DNA of 64,000 nt, taken from assembly GCF_948948975.1 (NCBI RefSeq), contig NZ_CARBVX010000009.1, forward strand, positions 1 to 64,000, read 5' to 3'. Below are positions 7,762-16,017 of the stretch, one piece after another. How positions within the stretch are numbered: position 1 is the first letter of the stretch; every line of letters begins with the position of its first letter. This stretch comes from an uncultured Lactobacillus sp. (GTDB lineage: Bacteria; Bacillota; Bacilli; Lactobacillales; Lactobacillaceae). The translations under genes and the position numbers were made by a program. Below the pieces are notes generated by a model that worked only from the letters and a program-made list of their open reading frames with translations, made no database searches and was not told the origin of the DNA.

Positions 7762-7905
7762 ATGCAAAACTATGAAGTTCTAAAGTTACAAGGAAGTCAA
7801 ACATCTAATATGCAGGCGACTGGATTATTGGAATCTAAAAGAATTAGCGTATTTTGTTTTAATAAAAGAGGTAAGCACCGTCTGCCGAATGTATATTGGG
7901 ACTAA
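7762..7905 (+). CDS. class III lanthipeptide precursor 3 (47 aa)
   Basis: The frame begins MQNYEVLKLQGSQ, and VLKLQ is the leader motif. The core region contains KRISVFCFNKRGKH, again Ser-x-x-Cys-aromatic, followed by a longer tail ending PNVYWD. A strong ribosome-binding site (GTGAGGAGG) precedes ATG 7762. Its stop codon TAA (7903-7905) overlaps the ATG of the ABC exporter in TAATG, which implies translational coupling. A further Ser lies four positions before the ring Ser, so the spacing differs slightly from precursors 1 and 4. Confidence 0.8.
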   Translation: MQNYEVLKLQGSQTSNMQATGLLESKRISVFCFNKRGKHRLPNVYWD

Positions 7906-9614
7906 TGAAAAGGGATAGAATTTATTTATTTAAAATAGATGTTTTATTGTTAATTGCAATTCTATTAAGCGTTGCGGGAAGTGTATGCAATTTGATTTTA
8001 CCACTTTTCGTTAGACAATTTATTGATGTTAGAGCTACAAGTCTAATGTCATTTGATTCTCTGCTACCAATTCTTACTGTATTAATGATGGGATCAATTG
8101 TAAATGCAGTAAGTATGTATCTAATTAGTGTGTCTGGTGACAGAAGAATAAGAGATATTCGTGAAAATATAGAAGAAAAATTGCTTAAATTGCCCATCTC
8201 TTTTTATAAAGAAAATGCAAGCGGAGAATTAGTAAGTCGGATTATAAACGATTCATTAATTATAAAAGAATTTACTACTAATGAAGTTCCAAATGCAATA
8301 GTTAGTATCATTACGCTTATTGGAAGTATAGGTATTCTATTATATTTGGATTTAAAGTTAACATTAGTAATTGTTCTTTCTTTTACTATAGTAGCGATTA
8401 TTGCTTATCCTTTAGGAAAAATAAATGAAGGTTATTCATTCTTGATTCAGGACTATCTGAGTAAATTATCGCAGGTAATAACTGAAAATATTCAAAATAT
8501 TCAAATTATCAAGCTATATAATGCTCAAAAAGAAGTAAAACATAAGTTTAAAAAGATAAATAATAACATTTATGGATTATCAAAAAAAATAGATAAAATT
8601 TTTAGCATAACTGGCCCAATTCAGACAATGTTTACACTTTTGGCTTTCTTAATAATTGTACTTTATGGAAGTACTAGAGTATCACAACATACGCTTTCAA
8701 TGGGAATTTTAGCATCATTTATGATGTACATATTTGAAATTATTACTCCAATAAATACGTTAGCCAATTTTTATGTTAGTTATTCCGAAGCTAAAGGTGC
8801 ATCTAAGGTAATTAGCCGAATAATGAATACTACAGAGGAAAAAGTAACTGGAAAAGACATCAATGGCATAAAAGAACCATATATAGAGATGAAAAATATT
8901 TCATTTAAATATGGGAAGAAGAGCTCACTGGTATTAAAACGTGTATCGGTATCTTTTGATTCATTAAAAAAGATTGCTATCGTTGGACCTTCAGGAGCTG
9001 GAAAAACGACGCTAATTAGTATTTTAACTAGACTCCAAGAAAAATATGATGGACTGGTATTTTTAAATGGAAGAAATAGTAAAGATTATTCCTTAGCTAG
9101 TTGGCGTAGTTTGTTTAGTGTAGTTACTCAAGAAAATAGTATATTTTCAGGAAGTATAAGAGATAATTTAACTTTTGGATTAATCGATAAGCCAAGTGAA
9201 GAAGAATTAAATCAAGCGCTGAAAGTTGCTTCTATGAGTAAAGACATAGATAAGTTTCCTGGAAAATTAGATTTTGACGTAGGTGAAAACGGTGGAAAGT
9301 TATCAGGTGGTCAACGACAAAAAATTCAAATTGCTAGAGCATATTTGAGAGATACACCGTTTATTATTTTTGATGAAGCTACATCAAATTTAGATCCTGA
9401 ATCTGAATCGGAAATTTTAAGTTCAATAGATGAATTATCATCAAAAAAGACATTAATAGTAATAGCTCATAGGCTCTCTACAATTGTAAATGCAGATAAG
9501 ATTTATTTTCTTGATAATCATCAAATCTTAGGAGCAGGGACGCATGAAGAGCTTCTAAGAAAAGTTGAAAAATATAAAACGTTTGTGAATGATCAGTTTA
9601 TATCTAAAGAGTAA
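7905..9614 (+). CDS. ABC exporter (fused membrane and ATPase domains) of the lanthipeptide locus
   Basis: The 569-aa half-transporter has six hydrophobic segments in about residues 10-290 and an ATPase domain with Walker A GPSGAGKTT, signature LSGGQRQ, Walker B FIIFDEATS and the H-loop IVIAHRLS. It resembles type IV (MsbA-like) exporters. There is no N-terminal C39 peptidase domain, so it probably exports the modified peptide without cutting the leader. ATG 7905 is chosen because it overlaps the stop of precursor 3 (TAATG); a TTG nine bases upstream is also in frame. The LanKC gene follows after 2 bp. Confidence 0.9.
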   Translation: MKRDRIYLFKIDVLLLIAILLSVAGSVCNLILPLFVRQFIDVRATSLMSFDSLLPILTVLMMGSIVNAVSMYLISVSGDRRIRDIRENIEEKLLKLPISFYKENASGELVSRIINDSLIIKEFTTNEVPNAIVSIITLIGSIGILLYLDLKLTLVIVLSFTIVAIIAYPLGKINEGYSFLIQDYLSKLSQVITENIQNIQIIKLYNAQKEVKHKFKKINNNIYGLSKKIDKIFSITGPIQTMFTLLAFLIIVLYGSTRVSQHTLSMGILASFMMYIFEIITPINTLANFYVSYSEAKGASKVISRIMNTTEEKVTGKDINGIKEPYIEMKNISFKYGKKSSLVLKRVSVSFDSLKKIAIVGPSGAGKTTLISILTRLQEKYDGLVFLNGRNSKDYSLASWRSLFSVVTQENSIFSGSIRDNLTFGLIDKPSEEELNQALKVASMSKDIDKFPGKLDFDVGENGGKLSGGQRQKIQIARAYLRDTPFIIFDEATSNLDPESESEILSSIDELSSKKTLIVIAHRLSTIVNADKIYFLDNHQILGAGTHEELLRKVEKYKTFVNDQFISKE

Positions 9615-9616
9615 TT

Positions 9617-12155
9617 ATGAAGTATACAATTCAAGATTATTTACCATTTTTAAATGATAAAGATAATTTCTTTATTGATCCATCCAATACCGTGGATAAT
9701 TTTAATATTACTCCACCATCTAAGGAATGGAAAATATATAAAGATAAACATTGGACTTTTTTAAGAAAACTTAGCGTAAAATTACCAACTCAAGGTTGGA
9801 AAATACATTTGTCGGCAGGCTATGATAAAGCAGAGTTACAATTGATGATTAATACTGCTTGTGATTATTTATTTGCAAATAATATTTGTTTTAAAGTAAC
9901 TAATAGCTATGAGGAATGGTTAATAAAAAATTCTAAATCGGCAGATAGAGTTTCTGCAGGAAAATTTATAACTATCTATCCTCAAAATGAAACTCAATTT
10001 AAGCAAATAGTAGAAAAATTAAAAATTTTATTGCAACCATATAAAATTGGTCCATATATTCTGTCAGATAAAAGATATCAAGAAACAAATATTTATTATC
10101 GTTATGGTGGTTTTAAAGAAATTAAAAATAATAATGGGGAATTATGTATTAGGGATCAGCAAGGAAATCTAATTCCTGATGAAAGATTACCATTTTATAA
10201 GAAACCAGATTTTGTTGAAGATCCGTTTGAAAAAGCTACAAAAGATAAATCGAATAAAATAGTTAATAAAGATAAATTAGATAGCTACAATATTTCTAGT
10301 GCTCTGCATTTTAGTAATGCAGGTGGGGTATATTTAGGACAGTGTGGAGAACGAAAATATGTTATCAAAGAAGGAAGAAAAAATGCTGGAATAGATTCTC
10401 ATCTCCAAGATGGTTTTTCAAGAATTAAGCATGAAGCTACCTTTTTAAACAAGTTGAAAGATTCTCCATATGTTGTAAATATTAAAGATTATTTTCAAGT
10501 ATGGATACACAATTATTTAGTTGAAGATTATTTACCGTTAGAAAATTTGGGAGATTATATAAGCAATAAATTCCCTGTTCATGGTGATGAAGCACACTAT
10601 GTAGAAAAGATTAAAACTATAGCTAAAAACTTAGTGACTGCCGTAGATGATGTTCATGAACGAGGAGTAGCATTAGGAGATTTACAGCCAGACAATATTC
10701 TGATAAATGAAAGTAAAAATCAAGTTCTTTTAATAGATTTAGAACAAGCTAATGAACTTATGGCTCAGTATGATCCTGGTCTAAAGACGGTAGGATTTGT
10801 AGATTCAAATATGGTTATTAGTACGTATGAACAAGCAGATTGGCTGGCAACATATAAAACTATTAGATATGCTTTAGAGCCCTTGATTGATATTGATTCC
10901 TTGAGTACATATAACGAGAAATATAGAGATCTAAATTGGATGAAGTATCGAGAAGAAGTAAAAAAATTCCTCCAAGAATTTAAATTAGAATGTTTTAAAA
11001 GAGGACATATTAATCATAAAAATGACAATGTTCCTACTAATCCTGTTATGCTAGGAACTTTGGATGAAAATATAACGAAGCTAAAGCGGGGGATAGTAAG
11101 TAATATAGACGATACACAATCGACTATTAACGGAGATATTGAACAATTTCTGTCTTCGACTGGAAAGATTAATGTATTAAACGGCTTGATGGGGCTCGGG
11201 TTAGTTGAACAAGAAAAAACAGAGCCAATTTTTCGTTTATATACTAATTTATATTTAAATAGTAAAGATCAACTTATCCAAATAGGTAGTAAAGATAATG
11301 GTTTGTTTACTGGAGCAGCGGGAATTGGTTCACTTATTTATAACTGGTTTGATAAAAAAATTGGTGAACAAATAATTAACAATATTGATGCAACTAAAAT
11401 ACACAATATGTCTTTAAAAAGTGGATTAGCTGGAATTGGATTAGCTAAACTAGCTTTGTATCAAGCTAATAAACAAGAAGAGCAAAAGGTAGAAGTTCAA
11501 AAAATTGCAAGCATTGTAACAAGTCATTATAAGGCTTGTCAAACTCTAGGAATATTGGATGGAAAGTTAGGCCTACTATTATTTTTAGAAAAAGTAGGAA
11601 TATATTTTATATGATTCAAACTTAATTAAAATTGTAAAGCAAGAAATTAATAATTTTGTTGCAGTACATCTCAGTTTTAATGATGGGGTATATTTAGCCG
11701 GAACTGCTTTAGGTAGAGAATCATATTTTCCATATCTTAATAGTGGCACTGCTGGCCTGGCCCTAGTATTATTAGAATTTATGTATGATGAGATTGTTTC
11801 GAATGAAATTAGGCCACTTATTAATAAATTAATAGAGACTTTAGATGTTAATTTAACTTACATGAATGGTCTATTTGATGGTTTTGGTGGATTAATGCTA
11901 GTGGATCTTGCAGCCAAAAATTATGGCTATCCAAATTACCTTGCTAAAAAAATAGACTTAATAAACAACTATCTTGATATAGAAGAAGATCAAATCTTAG
12001 TTCCGGGACCATATGGATTAAAGAATTCAATGGACTTAGCATCTGGTGCAATAGGGATGCTAACTGTCTTTCAGGGAATTAAAGAGAATAATTGGGGAAA
12101 GTGGATACCACTTGTTCATAGCACTAACTTTTCTCTATTTGAAGGAGGTGAATAA
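9617..12155 (+). pseudogene. lanKC: class III lanthionine synthetase LanKC, frame broken by one inserted T
   Basis: The N-terminal lyase-like domain (to about residue 215) has the family hallmarks SADRVSAGKFITIYP, GPYILSDKRY and YYRYGGF. A Ser/Thr kinase-like domain follows, with a glycine loop GGVYLGQ (about 235), Lys in KYVIK, the catalytic loop GDLQPDNIL (about 354) and a DFG-equivalent LIDLEQA. The LanC-like cyclase begins near residue 510. The frame stops at 11614, but dropping one T from the T4 run 11605-11608 continues it (YDSNLIKIVKQEI onward, FPYLNSGTAGLALVL, then NGLFDGFGGLML) to 12155, about 845 aa in all, normal for the family. The cyclase lacks the Cys/Cys/His zinc ligands, so it is class III rather than IV. 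It may be a real mutation or a sequencing error. Confidence 0.88.
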
Positions 12156-12157
12156 AT

Positions 12158-12304
12158 ATGCAAAATGATGAAAAACAATCATTACTTGGCTTACAAGCTG
12201 CAAGCCCATTTGTAAGCTTTAGAAAAAAAGGTGGTAGTACTCATAACCACAATACTTATAATTCTGTTATTTGTTGGAATAAAATTATTACCTTGTTTGG
12301 TTAA
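12158..12304 (+). CDS. class III lanthipeptide precursor 4 (48 aa)
   Basis: The frame opens MQNDEKQSLLGLQAASPF; LLGLQ is the leader motif. The core region contains NHNTYNSVICWNKIITLFG with Thr-x-x-Ser-x-x-Cys-Trp, matching the class III consensus for labionin formation. ATG 12158 lies 2 bp after the LanKC stop, and the ribosome-binding site GAAGGAGGTG is inside the LanKC 3' end. SVICWN closely resembles TIICWN of precursor 2, so the two are probably duplicates that moved to opposite sides of the modification genes. A terminator follows. Confidence 0.82.
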   Translation: MQNDEKQSLLGLQAASPFVSFRKKGGSTHNHNTYNSVICWNKIITLFG

Positions 12305-12318
12305 TTTTAGTGTATTTA

Positions 12319-12349
12319 AAAAAGCGTAACTTTTGTTGCGCTTTTTGGC
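12319..12349 (+). terminator. terminator ending the lanthipeptide biosynthesis operon
   Basis: The stem AAAAAGCGTAAC / GTTGCGCTTTTT (one G-U pair) has a TTTT loop and a T tail. It separates the structural and modification genes from the downstream peptide and two-component genes. Confidence 0.85.
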
Positions 12350-12394
12350 ATATAAACGTAATCTAAAATTTAAATCTAGAAGGGAAGAGACTAA

Positions 12395-12526
12395 ATGAGT
12401 AAAAAAAGAAATTTAATTAGCTTCCAAGGCGTATTGGGATTTAATCCCAATGTAAGTTTTTTCTCGAAAATATCACCTAAGGAGCAGTTATTCATAAAAC
12501 GTCTAAAGAAATATTTAGGACTTTAA
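12395..12526 (+). CDS. orphan leader-like peptide upstream of the kinase (43 aa)
   Basis: The frame reads MSKKRNLISFQGVLGF near its start and ends KRLKKYLGL; the ribosome-binding site AAGGGAAGAGA precedes ATG 12395. LISFQ is close to the leader motif (LLGLQ, VLKLQ) of the four precursors, but the peptide has no Cys and no Ser/Thr-x-x-Cys core and is strongly basic at its end. Its position 3 bp before the sensor kinase suggests an inducing peptide, as in other kinase-pheromone pairs, but there is no AgrB-like protease nearby and no double-glycine leader. An alternative is a decayed precursor. Confidence 0.6.
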   Translation: MSKKRNLISFQGVLGFNPNVSFFSKISPKEQLFIKRLKKYLGL

Positions 12527-12529
12527 AAG

Positions 12530-13857
12530 ATGCTGTCAATTATTCTATATATGACTCTATTAGTTCTATCACCACTAGTAGATTTTTTTAATTACTTTAA
12601 AATTATTAAATTTAAGACAAAAGAAAAAATAAGTAGGATTTTGATCTTACTTGTTTTTTTGGTGACAATTTTTGAAGAAATAGTCGCAGATTTAATAGCT
12701 TTTCCTCCTCTTGATGCTGTTTTTACAATAATAGAAATGGGGCTGCTTATTTTAGTATGCTCTCGATCAAAAAAAGATTATAGAGTTCTTTTAACCGGCG
12801 CATTAATTATTGGGATTATTGACTTAGGCAATAATATAGTAGTTAGTTTTTGGGACAAGTTATTTGATATTAGAGCAGATACTAGTGCAGTGATCTACAT
12901 CTTTTTAGTTTTACTATCATATATTTTTATTAGTTATTACGCTAAAAAGATTAATAAGTTAATTAGTGGTAGGAATAAAAATATTCTCTTAAATTCTGCT
13001 ATTTATCTATATATTTCAAGTATTATTGCCTATATAATAGCTAGCATTGAAAAGACTTTGTCTACGGCCTTGGTTATCTTAATAGGAATTTTGATAATTC
13101 AAGGAGTATATACTATCGTTAATGTAAAAATCAGTGTACGAACAAGTAAAAATATACTGAATGAAGCTGAACAAAATTATCTAAAAAAGCAAAATGCGCA
13201 ATTACAACGTAATAATAATCAGTTAAAAGAATACGCTAATTCGTTGGAAAAAGACGAAGATAGACTCCGTAGATTTAAACATGATTATCGGAATTAAATA
13301 GTTTGAAAATTAGTGCGCAAAAAGAAGATTCTAAAGTGTTAATAAAACAACTTGATGAATATACTAAAGAGCATTTTGATTCAGACGCCTTAAGTAAATT
13401 TAAAGACGTAAACCATATTCATGATGAGCTTGTAAAAAGTATTATAATAACGAAACTGTCTAAAATGTTTAACAATGGAATAAAATATAGATTTAGTTGC
13501 GAAAAAGATATAAATACTTTTCCTTTTTTATCTTCTTCTGAACATATGGATGTGGTTAGAATTCTGGGAATTACGTTTGATAATGCTATTGAAGCTACGA
13601 AAAAAGAGAAAGATCCTAAAATTGAAGCTATGCTTTATCAGAATAATGGTAATTTGGAATTCATAATTAGAAACTCTATAGCTAAAGAGATAAATAAAAA
13701 TGAGGTCTTCCAGATGGGACATACAACAAAAGAAAATCATTCAGGCATAGGATTAAACAATGTTTTAAAGATTGTTGAAAAATATCCAAACAATATGATG
13801 GTGGATATTAATACAGAAGCAGGATGGTTTACGTTTAATTTGGTTATATTTAAGTAA
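12530..13857 (+). pseudogene. Agr/PlnB-type sensor histidine kinase, frame broken by one missing base
   Basis: The N-terminal half (MLSIILYMTLLVL onward) has about six hydrophobic segments and a coiled linker, then the phosphoacceptor motif FKHDYRN, typical of the HPK10 (AgrC/ComD) family; the frame ends at 13297. Adding one T near 13292-13296 (AATT to AATTT) fuses it to LNSLKISAQKEDSKVL and the HATPase domain, with FDNAIEA (N-box) and GIGLNNV (G-box), ending at 13857. The rebuilt protein of about 442 aa is a normal length. The kinase would sense an extracellular peptide and phosphorylate the LytTR regulator downstream. It could be a real lesion, phase variation or a sequencing error. Confidence 0.82.
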
Positions 13858-13869
13858 GGAGGAATTAAA

Positions 13870-14634
13870 ATTAAGTATTCAGTTTTTATATGTGATGATG
13901 ATTTACAACAGATAAAATTTATAAATGATTGTTTAGAAAAAGCTAGCATAATCTTAAGCGATGAAGAAAAAATAGAATTTGATGTTGTAAAGAATGCTAG
14001 TAGCTATGAAGAGGCAACATCATATATTGAAAATACACATATAAGTGCCGGAATTTATTTTCTTGATATAGAGATTGGTAAAAAGTTACATGAAAAAAAT
14101 GGAATTGATCTAGGTGAAGTCATTAAGGAAAAAGATAAAAAAGCCCAATTGATTTTCATTACTAGCCATGAAGATATGGCATTTTTAACGTTTGAACGAA
14201 GATTAGGCGCAATAGACTTTATTGTTAAAAGTAGTGATTTAGATAAAACCCGTGCGCGTATATTGTATGCAATTGAAAATGCAATAGATAAAATTTCAAA
14301 GTTTGATTATATAAAAAGAAATACGTTTTCTTATCGATTTGGTCAAGAAATAAAGAATATAAGTTTAGATGATGTGATTTACATTACAACTACGAATGTT
14401 GGTCATAAACTACAATTAGTAAAGAAGACAGGCTGGGCAGAATTTATTGGTAGTTTAAAAGATATTCCAACAATATACAGTCAACTGGTACAAATTAGTC
14501 AATCTTGTGTGATTAATCCGCATAATGTACAAAATATTGATTTGAAAGAGAAAAAAATAATTTTTATAAACGGAGATATTGAATACTTTTCAGTAAGAAA
14601 TACTCGTAAAGTTAAAACTTTGTTTAAGATGTAG
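13870..14634 (+). CDS. LytTR-family response regulator with apparent ATT start
   Basis: The 254-aa protein has an N-terminal receiver domain (KYSVFICDDDLQ; phosphoacceptor Asp in YFLDIEIG; FITSHED) and a C-terminal LytTR DNA-binding domain (about residues 150-254: NISLDDVIYITT, ISQSCVINPHNV, SVRNTRKVKTL). A very strong ribosome-binding site, AAGGAGGA (13856-13863), sits 7 bases before ATT (13870-13872), where ATG would be expected (M-K-Y-S). No ATG, GTG or TTG follows until deep in the receiver domain. ATT is therefore either a rare functional start or a start-loss mutation. It would control the lanthipeptide promoter together with the kinase. Confidence 0.8.
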   Translation: MKYSVFICDDDLQQIKFINDCLEKASIILSDEEKIEFDVVKNASSYEEATSYIENTHISAGIYFLDIEIGKKLHEKNGIDLGEVIKEKDKKAQLIFITSHEDMAFLTFERRLGAIDFIVKSSDLDKTRARILYAIENAIDKISKFDYIKRNTFSYRFGQEIKNISLDDVIYITTTNVGHKLQLVKKTGWAEFIGSLKDIPTIYSQLVQISQSCVINPHNVQNIDLKEKKIIFINGDIEYFSVRNTRKVKTLFKM

Positions 14635-14673
14635 GTTATTAGATAACTTTAATTAAAACGCAAATTGCAATAA

Positions 14674-15832
14674 TAAATTGAACACTTTTAGTTAAGCTGC
14701 TTGATAGATTAGATCTAATTCTCTTTCAAAGATTTCATCTGGTGTATGATAGGCCAGTATCTTTCTTGGCAAAGAATTGCACCAGGTTTCAATATTAATG
14801 ATGTCTTGTAAAGAATAGTTAGCTATTGCTTCTCCCTTAGGAATGAATCTGCGAATAAGACCATTGTGTCTTTCAACTGTTCCCTTATCACAAGAAGTGT
14901 AAGGATGGACATAGTAAACCAGTGTATTGGATACTTTTTCTAGGTTGGAAAGATCTGCAAACTCTGAGCCATTATCAGTGGTAATGGTTTTAAAAATATC
15001 ATTCCAATGTTCGCTGTATTGCCTTTGGAGTTCTTTAAAGGCCTGCATGACACTGACAGAAGTCTTGTCAGGAATACGAAGAATTAAAAACTCACGACTC
15101 ATACGCTCAGATAAGGTTAGCAGTACCTCATCATCTTTGCTCTTATGTCCGAGAACTAAATCGCATTCCCAATGACCGAATTCATTACGTTTATTGATCT
15201 CTTTAGGACGTTCTTCAATGCTTCTGCCAAGTTTTTTCTTATTTTTGCGAATACGATGAAGCTTAGTATTGCGTTTAAGCTTCTCTGGCAAGTCGTAATT
15301 ATAAATTCCTAATAAGCCTTGATCAACGTAATTATAAAGAGTTTTGGTGCAGACAACATCGCTGCTAGCGAATTCGCCAACAGCAGTAGCACGATTACTG
15401 CACACATCAAGCGACCAGCCATCTTTAAAAAAATGCTTGTGGACATAGCGCATGAATTGAGCTTTTCTGAGAAAGTCTGATTTGCGCCCACAATTTTTAC
15501 GATGAGCTTTATATGCATCATGCCCTTGAGTAGCCTTATATTTTTTGACTTTACCATGATACAGTTTTACAGTGCCACGCTTAACCTCATAGCTGATAGT
15601 AGAAGGAGAACAGTTAAGTTCACGGGCAATTGCACGCAAAGAATAGCCATCTTTCAAACGCAATTGAATAATAACTCGCTCTTCAAATGATAAATGCTTG
15701 CCTTTAACGTGCTGGTTCATGGTAGAATGTAAAGAGTCCATTTTGACCTCCAATAGAAAGTTTTTGTGGTTATTAACATTCTATCAAACAGGTCCGAATG
15801 GACTTTTTATTTTTTATCAAGTGTTCAATTTA
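14674..15832 (-). mobile_element. IS30-family insertion sequence
   Basis: Terminal inverted repeats TAAATTGAACACTT (14674-14687) and its exact complement (15819-15832) bracket one transposase gene, giving an element of about 1.16 kb. It separates the lanthipeptide response regulator from a terminator (15886-15924) that probably belonged to that operon. The flanks share the similar strings ACTTTAATTAAAA(C)GCAA and ACTTTAATTAAAAATGCAA, which may be coincidence in A+T-rich DNA; no short exact target duplication is obvious. Confidence 0.88.
14692..15741 (-). CDS. IS30-family transposase
   Basis: The 349-aa protein has an N-terminal helix-turn-helix (HLSFEERVIIQLRLKDG, then SLRAIARELNCSPSTIS) and a DDE integrase core: GHWECDLV (first Asp), TTDNGSEF (second Asp) and GTVERHNGLIRRFIPKG (catalytic Glu). 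These motifs define IS30 transposases. The ribosome-binding site GGAGGT just upstream supports ATG 15741 (MDSLHSTMNQHV) over an in-frame TTG at 15753. The frame is complete, so the element may be active. Confidence 0.95.
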   Translation of the reverse strand: MDSLHSTMNQHVKGKHLSFEERVIIQLRLKDGYSLRAIARELNCSPSTISYEVKRGTVKLYHGKVKKYKATQGHDAYKAHRKNCGRKSDFLRKAQFMRYVHKHFFKDGWSLDVCSNRATAVGEFASSDVVCTKTLYNYVDQGLLGIYNYDLPEKLKRNTKLHRIRKNKKKLGRSIEERPKEINKRNEFGHWECDLVLGHKSKDDEVLLTLSERMSREFLILRIPDKTSVSVMQAFKELQRQYSEHWNDIFKTITTDNGSEFADLSNLEKVSNTLVYYVHPYTSCDKGTVERHNGLIRRFIPKGEAIANYSLQDIINIETWCNSLPRKILAYHTPDEIFERELDLIYQAA

Positions 15833-15885
15833 ATTTTACAATCAGCGACTTTAATTAAAAATGCAATATTTAAATATATCATGAG

Positions 15886-15924
15886 TAGTCTTGGGTACAG
15901 GAGATATCCCTAAGACTATTTTTT
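15886..15924 (+). terminator. terminator stranded beyond the IS30 element
   Basis: The stem TAGTCTT(GGG) / (CCCT)AAGACTA is followed by TTTTTT. No plus-strand gene directly precedes it other than the LytTR regulator on the far side of the insertion sequence, so it was probably that operon's terminator before insertion. Confidence 0.7.
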
Positions 15925-16017
15925 GTTATTTTTTATAAAAAATCCAAGTGCTAATAATAACGATTTCATATATTTTTTTGATAAACTGAAAATGAAAGAA
16001 AGATATGAGGCAATGTT

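Noticed and set aside
12395..12526. AgrD-type autoinducer
   Set aside because: There is no Cys/Ser-centred thiolactone core with an acidic tail and no agrB-like gene; the leader-like reading was kept instead.
14642..15866. Target-site duplication of about 20 bp flanking the IS30 element
   Set aside because: ACTTTAATTAAAA strings occur on both sides but at different distances from the ends and with mismatches; IS30 elements make only 2-3 bp duplications, so it is probably chance in A+T-rich DNA.
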